Origin: Malus domestica
Lineage: Eukaryota; Streptophyta; Magnoliopsida; Rosales; Rosaceae
Assembly: GCF_042453785.1 (NCBI RefSeq)
Contig: NC_091667.1
Coordinates: 31,674,001-31,738,000 of the forward strand
Direction: 5' to 3'
DNA length: 64,000 nt
A model generated the notes under the pieces. The model made no database searches and was not told where the DNA came from. It saw only the letters and a list, made by a program, of their open reading frames with translations. Below, one piece after another: positions 1 to 11,588 of this stretch. A program made the position numbers and the translations under genes. The number at the start of each line of letters is the position of its first letter. The first letter of the stretch is position 1.

Positions 1-3000
1 ACTTCTGAAATCTCTGGAAACTTCTCAAGACTCAGGCAGCCAGAAAGAAAGGAATTTAAGAGATTTCATACGAATGCTACTTGGAAGACACTTAAGTTCC
101 TTGCAATCATCTAGGATCAAACGACTCAACCCCGTGAGGTTATTAATTGACGATGGCAGTTCTTTAATTTTTGACCTAGATAAATCAAGCTGTTCTAACC
201 CCTCAATCACTTGTAAAATCTCTGGAAACATCTCAAGACTCCAGCAGCCAGAAAGATTAAAGGTTTTGAGAGATTTGATACGAATGTTGCTTGGAAGACT
301 CTTAAGTTCCTTGCAATTTTCTAGGTTCAAATGACTCAACCCCGTGAGATTATTAATTGACGAGGACAGTTCTTTAATTTTTGACTTGGATAAATCAAGC
401 TCTTCTAACTCCTCCATACCTTCTAAAATCTCTGGAAACATCTCAAGACTGGAGCAGCCAGAAAGATTAAAGGTTTTGAGAGATTTCATACGAATGCTGC
501 TGGGTAGAATCTTAAGTTTCTCGCACCCTTTCAGATTCAATAAAACAAGGTTTCTAAGAGTCCTAATAGACTGGTGAACCTCAACTAAGCTTCTACAACC
601 TTGAAGAATTAGCCTCTCAAGATTTGGCACATTTGTGAAGTCAGGGGTTTCCTCAAGGTATTGACAATAACTTAAATTGATGACTTCCAACTTTTCCAGC
701 GTCTGTTAAAACATTTAGGAAAGCATGCATTACTTAATAAGACATCTCACTCAAAACCCAAACATTTAAAAGAAACAAATACATGTAAATGATTGTACAT
801 ACCTGGGTTCCTTCCCAAAGTCGGTCAATGAGACTAAATTGCATGTCAAGTTCAACAAGATTTTTGAATTGAAAGTTGGATAGCAAAGACTTGAGAGGGA
901 ATCCAAACCAGGAGAGATACCTCAAGTTAAGTAACTTAAAGGGCCCAATCAAGTGGTGTTTGCAGTAATCATGTTTAGAAATGGAGTCCTTATGACTGAT
1001 CTTGATAAGTCTTAGTTGATTCATGCTAACAAAAGCTTCAGCATTTAAGCATACCCAGTCTGAGTACGAGAAATCCACGATTATGCTTTCAACTGATTTT
1101 GTAGCCTGTGTAAATCAAAGTAAGGGAAAATACAGAGAACCTTAGTTTAGATTATGAAACTAATACTTGTTTCTTAAGGAGCCGTTTGATAATCATTTTG
1201 TTTTTAGTTTAATTGTTTTCAATTTTCAATTATTAAAACAATAAACACTAAAGGTTGTACCCAGTGCACAAGGCTCCCGCTTTACGCAGGGTCTGGGAGA
1301 GATGAATGTTGGCTAGCCTTACCCCCATTTATGGAGAGGCTGCTTCCAAGTCTCGAACCCGAGACCTACCGCTCATGGGCGAAGGCACTTGTCATCACAC
1401 CAAGTGCGACCTCTTATTAAAACAATAAACACTAAAAATTAAAAATTAAAAACAAAAATACTTATCAAACGGACCTAAGAAATTGATTTTGATCAAAAGT
1501 TGAAACTTTTTATTGACAATAAGAAAAAGATTTCTCACCGTATTTTGAGATAGCACGTGATGAACATCTTCATAACTACACAACCTACTTCGTCTCCCAG
1601 GCTCTTTGATACATTCTTGGCGGACGATTTCCCGACCCATTTCCTCTAATGAATCATGCATCTCCAGTTCCCCCTCCCCTGAGACAGTTATGAGAGCTCG
1701 ATCGATTAGAACTCTTATTCCAGTATAAGGATGGAAACCACAAACTTCCAGAATTCGGGTTGCACAGTCTTTCTTCATCCCTTTAAAGAAACATGCAATG
1801 TCCAGAAAGATGTCCTTCTCCTTGTCATCTAGTCCATCGAAGCTTGATTTAAGCACATCATGAATTCCCCTTCGTGGGATTTTCCTTATTTTTTCTAACT
1901 CATCTTCCCACTCGCGTATAGTTTTGTTACCAAGAAAAGCTCCCAAGACTTTGTGTGCTAAAGGCAGGCCTTGAGCATATTCTACGACATGATTCGAGAG
2001 ATCATCATAATCTCTGGTAGGTTGGTTTTTTCTGAAGGCGTGCCGCCTAAAGAGTTTCAGAGCTCCAGAATCACTCAAAATCTTGGGATTATATATCACA
2101 TCAGCTATGCTTAGTAATTGCGAATCTCTAGTTGTTATAATAATTCTGCTTCCACAACCAAAGGAATGTGGCTCTTCAAGTAAAGCTTCAATTTGTTCTA
2201 ATTCGTCCACATCATCAACAACAATAAGAACTTTTCTCTGACCAAGGCTTTTTAACATCACCTGAAAACCATTTTTTGATATGTCAGAACTCCCCACCTT
2301 GTTGTTCGAGATATTCGATAGAAGTTGTGCCTGCATATGTAGTTTGCCATGCTTCATGAAACCTTCCTTGAAATTTTCAAGAAAGCAACAAGCTTCAAAT
2401 CGATTAGCGATTTTATCATAAACAGCTCTAGCGATGGTTGTTTTGCCTAAACCACCCATACCCCATATTCCAACAACGCGAACATTATTCGTTTCACCTC
2501 CGGGAGGATATAATAATAAATGCATTTCATGCATGTGAGAATCCATGTCAACCAAGCCATTATCTTTGCTTGATGTTGATGAGATGTCGATCAATTTCCT
2601 ATAAACATCTTCTACAATTTCCTCAATAAGCACCGCATCATTTCTGTCAAATTTAAAAAACAATATAATAACACCACCAAATGATAATTAATGGGTCTTT
2701 TTCATCTGTTAGTTTTCAAAAAAATAGAAATTAAAACTAAAAACTAAATATTTATCAAATTACCCCTAAACGTTACAAAAATCCCAAAAATTACTAGGAA
2801 ACTAAAACAAATTAGAATTTACTCATAGTTTCGCGAATCCCAGCCGGCTAAACTGGTGGCAGTTGTAAGAGCGGATCTCCAGCTCCGAACCTCCTCTATT
2901 TCGGCGTTAGAATCGATATCGTGCTGAGCAAAAGCTTCCGCGAAACTTTTCTTGAGTTTACGAACATCAGACGGATCAACTTCATAGAAAATGGGGAGTA

Positions 3001-3316
3001 CAATCTGGTTATTGGTACCCTTGCATTCCAGGATTTGCACGAGTTCCTTCAAGCACCAAGTGGAAGAAGCATAGTTTTGAGAGAAAACTACAATCGAAAG
3101 CCTCGACTCTTGAATCGCTGTCAGGAGCTCGGAAAGGTGGTCGCCTTTTCTGAACTTTTCGGCATCAATGAAGGCGTTGATTGGTTTCTTAGCCAGAGCG
3201 TTGTAGAGATGGCTGACGAAGCCCCTGCGAGTGTCTTCCCCTCTGAAATTGATGAACACATCGTATTTCCAACCAAAGCCAGAAGAAGAAAAAGAAGAAG
3301 AAGAAGAAGCAACCAT
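1..3316 (-). CDS. TIR-NBS-LRR disease-resistance gene, copy 1 (3' end outside window)
   Basis: Intracellular immune receptor of the TNL class. Exons on the minus strand: TIR 3316-2823, NB-ARC 2643-1539, first LRR exon 1105-803, main LRR exon 702 to beyond position 1. The start is the ATG at 3316, followed by a Ser-rich leader and the TIR motif YDVFINFRGEDTR. The NB-ARC exon shows a P-loop (GMGGLGKTT), kinase-2 (KVLIVVDDVD), RNBS-B (GSRIIITTRD) and a MHD-type motif (MHDSLEEMG). The GLPL motif reads GLPLAHKVLG where copy 2 has GLPLALKVLG, a Leu-to-His change. Exon 2 is 1105 nt in both copies. The exon 2-3 intron holds a SINE that copy 2 lacks. Leu-rich repeats recur every 210 bp. Function in effector-triggered immunity is inferred from the family; the recognised pathogen cannot be told from sequence. 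Confidence 0.93.
1253..1413 (-). mobile_element. Au-type tRNA-derived SINE in TNL1 intron
   Basis: A 161-bp element whose minus strand has a tRNA-like box B (GGTTCGAGACT) and ends in CACTGGGTACAACC followed by a T-tract, as I recall for the angiosperm Au SINE family. It is flanked by a perfect 23-bp target duplication (1230-1252 and 1414-1436). The matching intron of TNL2 (near 54010-54100) lacks it, so it inserted after, or in only one product of, the TNL duplication. A second copy lies at 60006-60167. The family name comes from memory and needs a repeat-library search. Confidence 0.85.
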
Positions 3317-4712
3317 TTATCGATCGCACCTGGTCACCGATGATCGAGCAGTTATGACTAAGAGAATTGTAAGTACATAAATACTCAATGAGTCAATGCA
3401 AAAGGGAAAAAGCGAAAAGGAAATGGTTGTGATATCCATACTTTATTTTACTTTTTTATACATTTTTGATAATTTATTTTTGTTAATTTTTTTTAATTCA
3501 TCTAGTTTTACATTTAAAAATTAAAAAAATTTATGAGAAGTTGAAATGTGTGAATATCACGTCCAAAGGAAAATTATGCTTTTATGTGTTTTCAGATCTT
3601 CTTCAGGGAAATTTCGATGGGAATGGAATCTGCATGCTTTTGATTTTTAACCCAAGAAAATGCCAAGAAAGGGGTCAAAGTAGTAAATTTAATCTACACT
3701 TGCCTACCCAACCACCTCTTAATTTAATATATTTAATCGAGAAAAGTAGGTTAGAGGAAGGATGGTATCTCCTTTTCCTCTCTCAGTCTTCCAGCATGCC
3801 ATTTAATCATGATTAAGGCTAAAGCTTAATTATAGATCTTGATTGGATTATTAGTTTCCGTTGTAATATGGTGGTTAGAAGATTAAAAAAATTATGATTT
3901 ATGCTTTCATATGCTAACAATTAATGAAGAATTAACAAAATTTTAAATTTTAAATCTAAATCCTAACATATTTTACCATAGAAGCTTAAATCTTAATTTA
4001 CTTATCACATGGATTATTTTATAACTACCTTACTATTAATTCAATTAAACCTATTATTTCTACGAAAACTAAAGAAAAGTTAAAAAAAAACTTTAGTTTT
4101 AATGAAAAAAGAAAAATGAATGTGTAGTAAATAATACCAGAAAAAAATAAAAAAAATAATTTTTTATTAAAAATAAACAGTATAAAAAATGTTGCATTAA
4201 TACTCTCATTATTTATTTACAAATACGTGACTAAATCACAAAGTGTTAGAATGAAAGGGAGCGCTCAAAACGATGAAAAGCAGGAGCACAGAAAGCTATC
4301 TCCGTTTCTTTGTTGAGCGGACAACTGTTTATTTGTCGTTCTTTTGGCAGATAGCTCCTAATGGCCCATTTCCACAGCTGGTTATAGGATTCTGTTGCTA
4401 TATAAGAAGTGTTTTGTTGTAATTCAATATCGATGGAAATTCAACAGGATCTTTTTCAAAATTTTGTGAGGATTTTGGGGTGTTCGTGAATCTTGTTCAT
4501 CGTATATTGTGTAGTTGTTTTTTATCGAATATTATTTTTGTTTAATTTTAAATAAAGTAATTTAAAATAATTTTTTACTGCAAGATGTATGATGAACGTA
4601 TATGATTCACAGATCTCCAAAATCCTCACAAAGAAAATCCAAAAATGATCTGAATTCAATGGAGATAAGTTAATTTTGAATCAAATAACATTAGGAAAGA
4701 AAAATAACATTA
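3317..4712. other. TNL1 5' flanking region, duplicated in copy 2
   Basis: AT-rich non-coding DNA between the TNL1 start codon and the downstream repeats. Several blocks match the flank of TNL2: 3590-3730 with about 56065-56190, and 4230-4680 with about 56825-57285. The homology shows that the duplicated unit extends through the TNL promoter toward the 3' end of the helicase gene. No convincing coding sequence is seen; short open frames here have no recognisable motif. Confidence 0.7.
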
Positions 4713-4799
4713 GACGCCAGTCGGGCGAAGGATTGGAGCCTAGTGCCTAGGCAGCTAGGCGAAGCCTGGGCGATTAGGCGGCTAGGCGGCCTAGACGGT
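4713..4799. repeat. Short G/C-rich repeat of CTAGGCGGC-like units
   Basis: About 87 bp of degenerate direct repeats built on CTAGGC/CTAGGCGGC and related words, in otherwise AT-rich DNA. It starts just where homology to the copy 2 flank breaks off (the shared TAACATTA near 4695). Similar words are common in dispersed plant repeats, but I cannot assign a family. Confidence 0.55.
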
Positions 4800-5163
4800 T
4801 TTAAATAATTTATTGTATATTTGTATAAAATTATTATTAGCACTTCAAAAATCTCATTTTATACTCCAAATTTTCTATATTAAAAAAGAAAAATACACTT
4901 ATGATGAGTGTAGAATGAGATTTTTGAAATGCCAATACACTTCTCTATTTTTATTATATAAATCAGTTGGACTTAAAAAAGAAAATAAAGAAAATAAAAC
5001 ATTGTTCAAAAACTAAAACTCTATAAATATAAAAAGTCAGGTCTTGATTTATCATTACAATTGATAAATAAAGGAGTGTGCTATCTACACAACTTTTTTT
5101 ACTTCTCACTCCTAAATAAAAAAATGATGTGTGGATATCACATCCCTAAATAAAATATATAAA
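4800..5163. other. AT-rich intergenic stretch
   Basis: Low-complexity AT-rich sequence between the CTAGGC repeat and the RTE insertion. It contains no recognisable gene. Two related words, tcaaaaatctcatttta and its approximate inverse, flank 4845-4925 and could be the arms of a small inverted repeat or MITE remnant. Confidence 0.4.
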
Positions 5164-5176
5164 TATAGATAGTTGG

Positions 5177-6195
5177 AGGATATCCAAGAGACATTCTTTG
5201 GAGGATTTTAGAGAAGAAAGGAGTACGAGTAGCATATATCCAAGCTATAAAGGATATGTATGAAGGAGCAAAGACTGCCGTAAGAACTCATGAAGGACAA
5301 ACCGAAAGCTTTCCCATAACTGTAGGATTACATCAAGGCTCATCCTTAAGTCCTTACCTTTTTGCGTTGGTAATGGATAAGTTAACAGGACATATTCAAG
5401 ATGATATTCCTTGGTGTATGCTTTTCGCAGACGATATAGTGTTGATAGATGAAACTCAGGAAGGGGTAAATGCAAAGCTTAACCTTTGAAGAGAAGTGTT
5501 GGAATCTAAAGGTCTTCGCCTAAGCCGATCAAAGACAGAATATATGGAGTGCAAGTTCAGTACAAATGAAGGCCAAAACGAGTTAGGGGTGAGGATCGGA
5601 GATCAAGAAATACCAAAGAGCAACCGTTTTCGTTACCTATGATCTATCTTGCAAAAGAACGGAGAATTAGATGGAGATCTCAATCATAGAATGCAAGCTG
5701 GATGGGTGAAGTGGAAGAGTGCATCCGGCGTGTTGTGTGACCGCCGTATGCCACTGAAGCTCAAGGGAAAATTTTATAGGACGGCAATAAGGCCGGTGAT
5801 GCTGTATGGCACAGAATGTTGGGCAGTGAAGCATCAACACGTACACAAAATGGGTGTAGCGAAGATGAGGATGCTTCGTTGGATGTGTGGGCACACGAGA
5901 AAGGATAAGATTAGGAATGAGGATATCCGGGGTAAAGTAGGAGTAGCCGAAATTGAAGGAAAGATGAGAGAAAATCGGTTACGGTGGTTTGGACATGTGC
6001 AAAGAAGGCCTACTGACGCTCCGATTAGAATATGCGACTATGGGACAGAGGTTCAGGGCCGAAGGGGTAGAGGAAGACCTAGGAAAACTTTGGAAGAGAC
6101 TTTAGGAAAAGACTTAGAGTACTTGGATCTAACGAAGGACATGACACAGGACCGAGCACAATGGCGTTCTAAGATTCATATAGCCGATCCCACTC
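5177..6195 (+). pseudogene. RTE-clade LINE reverse transcriptase fragment
   Basis: The translation from 5256 carries the reverse-transcriptase motifs [15 protein letters not shown] and FADDIVLID; the catalytic FADD codons are at 5424-5435. It continues into the RTE 3' domain (GVLCDRRMPLKLKGKFYRT, MLYGTECWAVK, MRMLRWMCGHTRKDK), ending at the stop near 6198. In-frame stops at 5487-5489 and 5640 break the frame. The endonuclease domain and N-terminal half are absent, so this is a 5'-truncated dead copy. The canonical (TTG)n tail does not follow; sequence diverges after about 6210. Confidence 0.88.
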
Positions 6196-6399
6196 AGTGA
6201 CTTGGATTTTCCAAGTCTCCAACCGAGAAGTTTTCCTCACTCGGGAAATTAAGGGAACACTACCTCAACCTACATGCTCCACTCACAAAGCTTCAACAAA
6301 AGAAAATTCAAAGAACTTAGCGAAGAATGATTTGGTGTATTTAACACAAACGTTGAAATGAAGGAAAGCTTATTTATTGATATTCCCGATAAGCTACAA

Positions 6400-7085
6400 A
6401 TATGTACATATACATAAGGTTGCTTAGGAGAAGTCTCAGCAGCCGGTAGAGCCCCAGAAAGAGAAGGCACCAGAGGGGGATCATTCGGAGCCTCAGAACT
6501 GGACAGAACCCTAGAAGGATGAGGCATCAAAGGTTGATCATTTGGAGCTTCATTACGCGGTACAGCCCCAGAAGATGAAGGCAATAAATGCCTTTGGAAC
6601 AAACCCACAAATCTCTGATGATCAAGTAAAACCTGACCATCAGATTCCTTCATCTGGTCAAGCTTCCTCTTCATGTTTGTAGCATAGTCATGTGCGAGCC
6701 GGTGCAACTGTTTATTCTCATGCTTGAGCCATCTAATCTCCTGTTTGAGACTCATCACTTTAGCCGCCAATGATTCAACTTGGCGGGTTCAAGCAAATAG
6801 GCGTTGGGCCGTATTAGACACAGAACCTGCACACTGAACACTGAGAGCCAGCGAATCCTTAACAGCTAACTCATCAGACCGTTTGGAAAGTAGTTTGTTA
6901 TCTTTGGGAGTGAGAAGGTTCCTGGCCATCACCGCAGCGGTCATATCATTCTTCATTACGAAATCCCCAACGGTAAGAGGACCAGTAGGGGAGACGAAGG
7001 ATGTGCGCCATATGTTGTCTGGAGAAGGCGGGGCTGCCTCTTTAACAAGGTTCAAGTCAAAACGACGGTCGGAGGGGCCAGACAT
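6400..7085 (-). pseudogene. Rosaceous repeat-family protein (MSGPSDRRFDLNLV type)
   Basis: Two minus-strand frames are separated only by an in-frame TGA near 6790 (RLFA*TRQVESLAAKV). The first part starts MSGPSDRRFDLNLVKEAAPP at 7085. The second part is heptad-like (MSLKQEIRWLKHENKQLH), as in a coiled coil, followed by a Pro/Ser-rich tail with two near-repeats (EAPNDQPLMP, EAPNDPPLVP). I believe many near-identical copies exist in apple-type genomes, which fits a transposon-borne gene, but that is from memory. Function is unknown. It lies antisense to the flanking RTE sequences. Confidence 0.6.
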
Positions 7086-7189
7086 TTTCAAAGGTGTTGA
7101 AGAGAGAAGATGTCGGATAAATCAAGATCTTAGAAGTGCAAGAATGGAGCTTCTACTGGTGGATTTCAAGTGTGCTTTAGAACTTAATG

Positions 7190-9200
7190 ACAGCCCCTAT
7201 AAAAATCTGCACTCGACGGAGCTTCAGAAATCGAAGAGGCGTTTGCTTTCTCAAAAGTTGGGCTGCTCAAAGACCACGAAGGCCAATCTCAGAAATCGAA
7301 GAGGCGCTCGCTTTCTCAAAAGCTGGGCTACTCAGAGACCACGAGGGCCGATCTCAGAAATCGAAGAGGCACCTACTTTTCCAGCCTTGTCAGCACCTGT
7401 CACACGCACACTCAGCTTTGCGGAAATTATGGGCATTCTGTCGAAGACTTCTGGTGAAGTAAAAAGCACATGAATCTTACTGTTCAATCACCCACTTCCC
7501 ACACGCAACAATAGCTCATGGGTACCACAGATAACTTTGCCAAAGTTGAGCACGTGAAGCTTGCAGCTCCTACTACATCGCTCTAACCAAGAAGGGTAAA
7601 AGAATAGCAAAGAAACAGCACTAACAAAGTTTAGACACATAGATTTTGAAGGTCTAGCTACCATATTATTACCCACAAGGGTAAATGAACAGTACCACTG
7701 CTGGATAATTGGAAAGTCCCTGTGTGTCAACCTCTGTGCTTCGTGGCAAGGTAGACTAGCAAACATGCCCAACCTTTACTCACATTCGAGAAAACTCCCA
7801 ACAAGATTGCTTGCTCCAAAATCGAAGAGGCACCGTCCTCCGAATCTCGAGAACCAGACTCTCAACATGACTACTTTCTCAAAAATCGAAGAGAGGGTAA
7901 AGGAACAGTACCATTGCTGGATAATTGGAAAGTCCCTGTGTGTCAACCTCTATGCTTCGTGGCAAGGTAGACTAGCAAACATGCCCAACCTTTACTCACA
8001 TTCGAGAAAACACTCACAACAAGATTGCCTGCTCCAAAATCGAAGAGGCGCCGCCCTCCGAATCTCGAGAGCCAGACTCCCAACATGATTACTTTCTCAA
8101 AAATCGAAGAGACACCGCTATCCGAATCTCGAGAGCCAGACCCCCAGCATGATTGCTTTCTCAAAAATCGAAGAGACATCGTTCTCCGAATCAATCGAAG
8201 AGGCGCTCGCTTTCTCAAAAGCTGGGATGCTCAGAGACCACGAGGGCCGATCTCAGAAATCGAAGAGGCACCTATTTTTCCAGCCTTGTCAGCACCTGTC
8301 ACACGCACACTCAGCTTTGCGGAAATTATGGGCATTCTGTCGAAGACTTCTGGTAAAGTAGAAAGCACATGAATCTTACTGTTCAATCACCTACTTCCCA
8401 CACGCAACAATAGCTCATGGGTACCACAGATAACTTTGCCAAAGTTCTCTGCCAAAGTTGAGCACATGAAGCTTGCAGCTCCCACTACATCGCTCTGACC
8501 AAGAAGGGTAAAAGAATAGCAAAGAAACAGCACTAACAAAGTTTAGACACATAAATTTTGAAGGTCTAGCTACCATATTATTACCCACAAGGGTAAAGGA
8601 ACAGTACCACTGCTGGATAATTGGAAAGTCCCTGTGTGTCAACCTCTGTGCTTCGTGGCAAGGTAGACTAGCAAACATGCCCAACCTTTACTCACATTCG
8701 AGAAAACACTCCCAACAAGATTGATTGCTCCAAAATCCACCGTCCTCCAAATCTCGAGGGTTAGACTCCCAACATGACTACTTTATCAAAAATCGAAAAG
8801 GGTAAACGAACAGTACCATTGCTGGATAATTGGAAAGTCCCTGTGTGTCAACCTCTGTGCTTCGTGGCAAGGTAGACTAGCAAACATGCCCAACCTTTAC
8901 TCACATTCGAGAAAACACTCCCAACAAGATTGCTTGCTCCAAAATCGAAGAGGCACCGCCCTCCGAATCTCGAGAGCCAGACTCCCAACATGATTACTTT
9001 CTCAAAAATCGAAGAGACACCGCTCTCCGAATCTCGAGAGCCAGACCCCCAGCATGATTGCTTTCTAAAAAATCGAAGAGGCATCATTCTCCGAATCTCG
9101 AGAGCCAGATCATCAATAGGATTGCTTGTTCGAAAACCGAAGAGGCACCACTTTCCCAACTTCAAGAGCCGGATCTCCTTGGATAAAGCTTGTCTATAAT
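7190..9200. repeat. Nested tandem repeats inside the composite element
   Basis: A segment of about 0.9 kb is present twice head-to-tail: 7321 onward matches 8220 onward (offset 899), and 7651 matches 8563 (offset 912). Inside each, a block starting gggtaaa-gaacagtacca occurs twice (7679, 7894, 8591, 8800). A 60-70-bp unit with the words aaatcgaagaggc and cgaatctcgagagccaga recurs at least six times (for example near 7838, 8057, 8120, 8954, 9026, 9090). Open frames here repeat with the DNA and look like by-products. This may be a non-coding part of the transposed RNA. Confidence 0.8.
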
Positions 9201-10600
9201 CTTCACACGGAACATCAGCTTTCCAGATACCACAGACCACTTTTTCAAAGTGCTCTGACAGAGTTAAAACATGTGAAGCTGGCAGGTCCCACTACCGTGC
9301 TATGACTAAGCAGGGTAAAGGAATAGCATTACTACTTGTTGTTAGGGAGACTCCTATATATGTCGACCTCCATCCCCAACGGACAGGCAGACCTGCAAAA
9401 ATGTTCAACCCTTCCTCATATCTGAGAGGCCACTCCCAACGAAGCCTTTCAAAATATTCAGCTTTCTTCCCCCTCCCCGATAATACCTCTGCAAACAAGC
9501 TATACTAGAGCAAGAATATCGCATATCATCAGGGTTAAAAGCAAGAGTATCCCATATCATGTTTTTTCCCTGTCTTTTCCTTTGGCCTTGTTCTTACCTG
9601 CAAGACAAGGAGAAAGAGAGCAATCAGTCAGCACTTGGAATCAAGCTTCCAGCCAGGAACTGACTGCCTGGAACCCCTTACCTGATTACTTACCTGGCAT
9701 TGCTCTCGAGTACTCATCTTCAACATCTTATGCTCCCAGGGAAGATACCGCATCTGCCTGAGGAACAGATTGGGCAAGTGAGAAAGATACAAGGAAGCAT
9801 GTGGAGACAAGCATAACAGCACACGTGCCGATACATCCATTACTCTGTCAAAAGCAAAAGTATCCCATATCAGCAGGGTCGAACATACTCTAGATTTGAT
9901 GGACTTGTTTTGACCCTCAAATTCTTCAGTCGGCCTTATACTCTGGAGGAAACCAGAAAACCCTCCAGCTCAGTTCAAGAATAAGCTTGTGGAAAGTTAC
10001 TTCTTCAAAAGCAAAAGTATCCCATATCATCTTTTCTCATTTTTCTTCTCTTTATCCTTCATGTTGCCTGCAAGATAAGGAGAATGTGAACAATCAGCCG
10101 GAGCTCTGATTGCTTACCTTATCTGTCACCTCTTTCAGCAAATCCCCTAGCTCGGCGACTTGGGGATTCCTACTACATGGTTTGTATCGCGCTTGACTAA
10201 GCCTGAAACTACAAGTAAGCTTCAAGTGAAATTGATACATTACCTTATGCATCTCCACCAGTTAAAGATACCACCCCCGGATGGAGGAAGAGTACTTCCA
10301 GAGAAGATGTCACATCTACCTATGAGACAGGTAAGGCAAGTCAAGACGATACCACACTCCGATAATTAGAAGTTTCGTGATTACGAGATCATTCTCCCAC
10401 AATATTTCCTAATGTCATTTGTACTAAATCATTCACTTGTACTCACTAAAGGAGAGCTTGAACCTATGTACTTGTGTAAACCCTTCACAATTAATGAGAA
10501 CTCCTCTATTCCGTGAACGTAGCCAATCTGGGTGAATCACGTACATCTTGTGTTTGCTTTCCTATCTCTATCCATTTATATACTTATCCACACTAATGAC
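9201..10600 (+). other. Non-coding part of the composite element, with a repeated motif
   Basis: No gene is recognisable. The motif GCAAGARTATCSCATATCAT or its close variant GCAAAAGTATCCCATATCA recurs at about 9511, 9541, 9851 and 10012. From about 10287 the sequence matches the 947-bp copy in helicase intron 15 (14161-15107, opposite strand). The stretch 10440-10600 resembles the end of an LTR or a Pol II leader, but no second LTR was found. Confidence 0.5.
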
Positions 10601-10602
10601 CG

Positions 10603-11239
10603 GAGTAATCTAGCGAAGATCACAAAAAGCAACCGTTTTCGCTACCTAGGATCTATCTTGCAAGAGAACGGAGAATTAGATGGAGATCTCAACCATAGAA
10701 TACAAGCTGGATGGATGAAGTGTAAGAGTGCATCCGGCGTGTTGTGCGACCGTCGTAGGCCACTGAAGCTCAAGGCAAAATTTTATAGGACGGCAATAAG
10801 GCCAGCGATGTTGTATGGCACAGAATGTTGGGCGGTGAAGCATCAACACGTACACAAAATAGGTGTAGCGGAGATGAGGATGCTTCGTGGGATGTGTGGG
10901 CACACGAGAAAGGATAAGATTGGGAATGAGGATATCCGAGGTAAAGTAGGAGTAGCCGAAATTGAAGTAAAGATGAGAGAAAATCGGTTCCGGTGATTTG
11001 GACATGTGCAAAGAAGGCCTACTGACGCTCCGGTTCGAAGATGTGACTACGGAACAGAGGTTCAGGGCCGAAGGGGTAGAGGAAGACCTAGGAAAACTTT
11101 GGAAGAGACTCTAAGAAAATACTTAGAGTACTTGGATCTAACGGAGAACATAACACAAAACCGAGCGCAATGGCGTTCTAGGATTCATATAGCCGACCCC
11201 ACTTAGTTGGAAAATGCTTTGTTGTTGTTGTTGTTGTTG
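10603..11239 (+). mobile_element. RTE LINE 3' end, fused to non-RTE leader, with (TTG)n tail
   Basis: From about 10625 the DNA encodes the RTE C-terminal region (NRFRYLGSILQENGELDGDL, GVLCDRRRPLKLKAKF, YGTECWAVKHQHVHK) up to CCCACTTAG near 11207. It then ends in six TTG units at 11222-11239. Upstream of the agcaaccgttttcgctacc junction the sequence is unrelated to the RTE pol of the 5.2-kb copy. The same junction is present in the 14.2-15.1 kb copy, so the fusion is a family trait. An in-frame TGA near 10996 interrupts the frame. Confidence 0.85.
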
Positions 11240-11252
11240 TATAGATAGTTGG

Positions 11253-11588
11253 CGCTTTGTAGTGGGCGGTAAGTTCTAGTTTTACCATTAAAAAATATAC
11301 ACTGTCAAACTAGTGTGGGTTCTATCAATTTTTTTAGTATTTTATTTATTTTTTCACTCTGTCTCCGTGCCATGGTCTTGATATTATCACTCCTTTAATA
11401 TTTTATTCATATTTTATTCTACTTGATTTATGATGGTGTGTTTTTTTGACCAAGGTTTATAATGGTGTTTGTTCTATAAGTCGGCATATTTGCCAACCGC
11501 AATCGATACTGTCGTTCTCAAACACAAAGCAATAGTTTGCTACCGAAAACAACCAAAGTGTGACAAAGGGAACCGTCTTACACCTAAC
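11253..11588. other. 3' flank of helicase 1 with deletion junction
   Basis: No coding exon. From about 11420 it matches the sequence around 57680-57771 of copy 2, then jumps at gttc (near 11516) to sequence matching 58411 onward. The 639 bp present in copy 2 at 57772-58410, holding the last two helicase exons, are missing here. The word GTTC at both edges is the microhomology. Confidence 0.8.

Larger units (their letters stand above)
5177..11239 (+). mobile_element. 6.06-kb composite RTE-LINE insertion with 13-bp target duplication
   Basis: A perfect direct repeat, TATAGATAGTTGG, lies at 5164-5176 and again at 11240-11252, immediately after a (TTG)n tail. Between them the order is: a 5'-truncated RTE reverse transcriptase (5177-6195), a long rosaceous repeat unit (about 6200-10600), and a second RTE 3' end (about 10620-11239) finishing in (TTG)n. 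One target duplication around all of it suggests a single retrotransposition of one long chimeric RNA, that is, read-through and 3' transduction. The alternative is a later insertion into an RTE copy, but the duplicated RTE 3' segment argues against a simple nested insertion. Confidence 0.75.

Noticed and set aside
1253..1413. Possible tRNA gene
   Set aside because: It has a box B-like word and similarity to a tRNA 5' part, but no cloverleaf, and it is flanked by a long target duplication; it is a SINE.
2921..3343. Plus-strand 140-codon ORF opposite the TIR exon (and 55544-55729)
   Set aside because: Antisense shadow of the TIR exon; no independent motif.
7190..9200. Regular repeats resembling a CRISPR array
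   Set aside because: The repeats are imperfect, variable in spacing and nested in larger duplications; the genome is eukaryotic. No CRISPR features.
10440..10600. A solo LTR ending near 10600
   Set aside because: The sequence resembles an LTR 3' region, but no terminal TG...CA pair, primer site or second copy outside the RTE chimera could be found.
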